The position numbers were made by a program, and so were the translations under genes. A stretch of 47,881 nucleotides of DNA from Nemertoderma westbladi. Taxonomy: Eukaryota > Xenacoelomorpha > Nemertodermatida > Nemertodermatidae. Of this stretch, positions 44,791 through 47,881 are shown one piece after another. The stretch lies in assembly GCA_032718475.1 (NCBI GenBank), contig JAUCBJ010005457.1, positions 1 through 47,881 on the forward strand. The letters run 5' to 3'. The notes below the pieces were generated by a model, which was given only the letters and a program-made list of their open reading frames with translations, was not told where the DNA came from and made no database searches. Each line of letters starts with the position of its first letter. Position 1 is the stretch's first letter.

Positions 44791-45890
44791 ACAAGCAGCC
44801 TGCTCTAATGAGCTGAGGAGCCGCGCTGGGCTCCCTCTAGTGAATCTGAAAGTACTCATAAGTCATCAGCAAAGTCTAGATCAGTTAGGTACTTGGCAGG
44901 ATTTCCTCATCACCCCATCGTCATTATGATGATCTAAGGACATGCGTAGAACATAGTCAACCACAATTATGAACAAGAATGGTGCAAGTGCGTCTCCCTG
45001 GAGGACTCCCCATAACACTTCGAATGGTGCTGTGCCACTGTCAACAATAGACACAAATGTTGTCGAACCATCGTATACTGATCTGATTTCTGTAATAATT
45101 TCATCAGGATCCAATATAATGAAAGTATTCTGAACATACGTGAGCGAGAGCCTGACTCGAAGGGCTTGAAGAAGTCAACAAAGATAACAGCCAGATGCCT
45201 GTCTTTCTTATTTGATAACTCTTCAATTATTCTTCTAAGTGCCAAAATGGGCCCCATGGTCCAACGACCTTTACGGAACCCATTCTGTTTTCCAAGTAGC
45301 AGAGCAGTCTCTCAATAGGATCCCTGATTCAATATAATTATATTGTAAAGCTTAGCAGCAATCTAGATCAACGACATTCCCCGAAAAGATCCATGAGTAT
45401 CCCTTCTTGGGAACTGGCACCAACATATTTGTTTTCATTTCTTGAGGTACACTCATCGTTCTGTGCAGGTCTATTATGATGGGATAAATGAGTTCCTAAC
45501 ACTTGGTAATTTAGACCCCCGGGGGGACACCATCTACACCACTGGCACGATTGGTTTTAATGCTCATTGCAGCAGTCTTCACTTCAACAAAGGAGATATC
45601 GCCAATGGTATTATCTGGGAGTGCAGTCTCCTGAGAATGGACACTTTTACTTATATAAAGTTATCAGGCAATACCCGTCATTATTGATGGCTTTTCAAAG
45701 TGGGCCTTCCAACCATTGAGGCGATCGGCTAGTGATTCAGCCTTAACCTTGGTGGTTGGTTGGCTTTTCCGCCCAGTAAGCAAGTTGATCGATTTCCGTG
45801 GCTGGAATGGTTGCCTGCTGTCGTCAGCATCATTGATGGCATCAACCTGTTGTTTCTACGATTTCTGTAATTCCTCATATAGATGGTGCA
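44790..45890 (-). pseudogene. LINE reverse-transcriptase fragment
   Basis: Read on the minus strand through several frame changes, the sequence holds the order of a non-LTR RT: LADRLNGWKAHFE (about 45730), IKTNRASGVDGVPP (~45560), VPVPKKG (~45410), QNGFRKGRWT and ALRRIIEE (~45290-45220), FVDF plus F-E-S of the A motif (~45180), GVLQGDALAPFLFIIVVDYVLR (~45020-44950) and the catalytic FADDL (~44858). Stops and shifts make it dead. Complete LINEs carry an endonuclease before this; a fragment of that type is at 6421-6980, perhaps from a related element. The exact clade cannot be given from memory. Confidence 0.85.
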
Positions 45891-45895
45891 TTTCC

Positions 45896-47881
45896 ATCAC
45901 AAAAATCATGAAAAGGTCGAAGAATAGCTGCTGTGCAATTTGCATAATTTATTTATTGGGAGGGGGGTGGGGGTTGGGGGGGGGGGGGGGGACAGCAATA
46001 ATGATATCAGTACTAGAAATAATAGTAATATTCCAATTCGAAATGGAATTCGCGAAATTAACCTCTCAAAATTCGGCTGAATTCGCACCACGTGTTATTA
46101 ATATATGAAATATACTTCATGCCCTATATTTTTTCTTATTAAGCCCTATATTACCATAGTGTCTGGCGAGCCTTACAGCGAACAGAACAAATACAGTTAT
46201 GATATGTCCTACTCGCTAGAATCCACGTATCGATATTTTTCGGCGTGATGACAGGAAATTATAGACAATAGATTCGCAATAATCCCATATTGCCGACTAT
46301 GCAAGCATATCAACTCATACGCCGTTATTGTCTTCCTTGAGTCAGAGGCATTTAAACGAACAACCAATATATTATACGTCATAATGTATATCTATAACTA
46401 TTTGATATCCTGGCAGAGGGGAAGAAATTTATTAACAGAGTCGGTAGTAAATCAAGGATTATTAACTAACCTCATTACGGTAGGCTGCCCTCATTGTGAA
46501 AGTCTATTAGCGAAAGGAGAAACAGTATGAAGTCAATTATGGTAGGAATCAATGGTTGGAGGGGCCGCTATCAGTAGCATAGCACACGGATTAATAGCCC
46601 CCATTATTTGGCGGCTGTTTGTGGGACTTCCCATAGACACAAAGTAAATGCGGGACCCCATGGAATGTGGGATAGAGAAGGGGGGGTTAAGTGCTGGTAT
46701 ACAAACACATTCAATTACCATTGTCTCTATATGGACTGCGGCACTCAATAACACCTCACTGTCCTCCATAATGGCTAATTACCCCGCCTTACTTATATAA
46801 CGGCACCCACACATGCATCACAGTATAGAATGAGGCGTTATTGTTATATTGGGGGTCATACCAAGAAGGATTGGCTGATGATGGCTTGTTGCGATATATA
46901 ATCATTCAGTTAATGAGAGCGAATAGCTGAGATTTGGTAATATTCTATACTGCAAGGAGGGCAACAGCTGTTAAGTAAAAGAGTACATGGCGCAAAATGG
47001 TCGTTAATATCATAACCATGTGGTTGGAGAGTTATTGTCCCTTAATAAGTAAATTAATGGAATGGAGCATGTTACAGTGGCGGTATTGTGTAACCAAAAC
47101 AAAATTGGATAGTTCTGAAAGAGGACAATTACCGAAATCTACCGAAAGTTATGCGAAAGTTATCGAAAAGGTAAAAGTAGTGGGTGAAAGCTTTTGGGAG
47201 GGGAGGGGAGGGGAGGGGTTGGGGCTAATGGGTTGCAATTCAACAAAAACAAATGTTGACAAAAATAAAAATGTAATTGTGTGGCCGCTTTCAGGAAGGC
47301 ATTTTAAAATAATCTTTATTTTCCAAAGTTCATGAATATTAATTTTTTCGACAATATATTTTTTAAATTTGCCCTTCCCTGTGCCTCCGCGGTGGTCGGC
47401 GATCGTGGCACGGTTTACGTTTCGGCGACGGAGCCGAGCTTCGTGGCAACGATATCGCCACGCAATATTGCTGAATTTGAAGTAAAATTATGATTTTATT
47501 GTTATTGTGACTTTTTGTTTTGTCAATTTAATTATTTACTATGTTTTTTAAATTTTATTTAAACATTTTCGTTATTTATATTTCTCTGATATAATAATAA
47601 TTTCTAATATATATTTTTTTCTCACTACCATATATTATTTCTCGCCTTTTTACATTGACGGCGACCCATATTTACTACCTCTAGATATGTTATAAACTCC
47701 AGGTTATTATATTCACAAATAACATACCTATTCAAGAAATGATTTTAGGGAAAGGAGCAGACGTTATTCTAACCAAAACAATAAACGAAAGTCAATAGAA
47801 CAGTTACAGTTTTATTTTTAGGTGTAATATTAAATACCAAAGTAATATTAAAGAGTGTTAAATACCACTTCTTGGGTTGGG
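45896..47881. other. No recognisable gene; G-rich runs
   Basis: Contains G-rich text at 45961-45991 and a (GGGGA)n tract at 47196-47222 that could form a G-quadruplex, a short GC-rich patch at about 47375-47465, and the ACCAAAACAATAAACG string at 47772. Open frames at 46533-46769 and 46997-47335 show no domain features. Confidence 0.5.

Noticed and set aside
46533-46769. 78-codon minus-strand frame
   Set aside because: No domain, signal or splice support; treated as chance.

Overview
This is AT-rich animal nuclear DNA, probably from a marine invertebrate; I cannot name the species. The evidence is eukaryotic exons with GT/AG borders encoding calcium-binding EGF modules, a dense mix of metazoan transposons (BEL/Pao, piggyBac, hAT-like, LINE, tRNA-derived SINEs, foldback elements) and no prokaryotic-style operons. 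Host coding content is small: an array of EGF exons on the minus strand (3679-5568) and a candidate first exon of a small secreted peptide (9243-9372).

The main discovery is that about 40% of the window (24488-42774, minus strand) is one LTR retrotransposon of 18.3 kb. Two 1196-bp LTRs (41579-42774 and 24488-25683) begin TGT and end ACA, differ by about nine substitutions by eye, and are flanked by the same 5-bp target duplication AAAAT. Inside, in order, are a ~2 kb leader, a BEL/Pao gag-protease-RT-RNaseH-integrase polyprotein (about 39614-31681), a 1.67 kb non-coding spacer, and an additional ~1417-codon reading frame (30015-25762) lying after pol, where an env gene would sit. I do not recognise this frame. 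It has no obvious signal peptide or membrane anchor but carries retroviral-type CCHC zinc knuckles and a very basic C-terminus, so it looks more like a second Gag/nucleocapsid-type protein than an envelope. Both coding units carry premature stops and altered catalytic residues. A second, older, internally deleted copy of the same element fills 1-3678 on the plus strand and ends inside an EGF exon.

Between the two copies (5570-24480) is a transposon graveyard: a tRNA-like SINE, a LINE endonuclease fragment, a piggyBac remnant, two solo LTRs of another family with perfect 5-bp target duplications (11205-11866 and 19924-20507), a retroelement RHNE-motif fragment, two long palindromic foldback elements (16485-17405 and 19085-20712, the latter interrupted by a solo LTR), a 1121-bp element with a perfect 31-bp terminal inverted repeat and clusters of the palindrome CTACGCGTAG (21960-23080), and a non-autonomous hAT-like element (23295-24230).

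Right of the giant element are a second, inverted copy of a repeat also seen at 21060-21545, a LINE reverse-transcriptase fragment on the minus strand (44790-45890), and about 2 kb with nothing recognisable. Long runs of pure G or C (13-26 bases) recur throughout. All similarity statements are by eye from the sequence; no database search was run.
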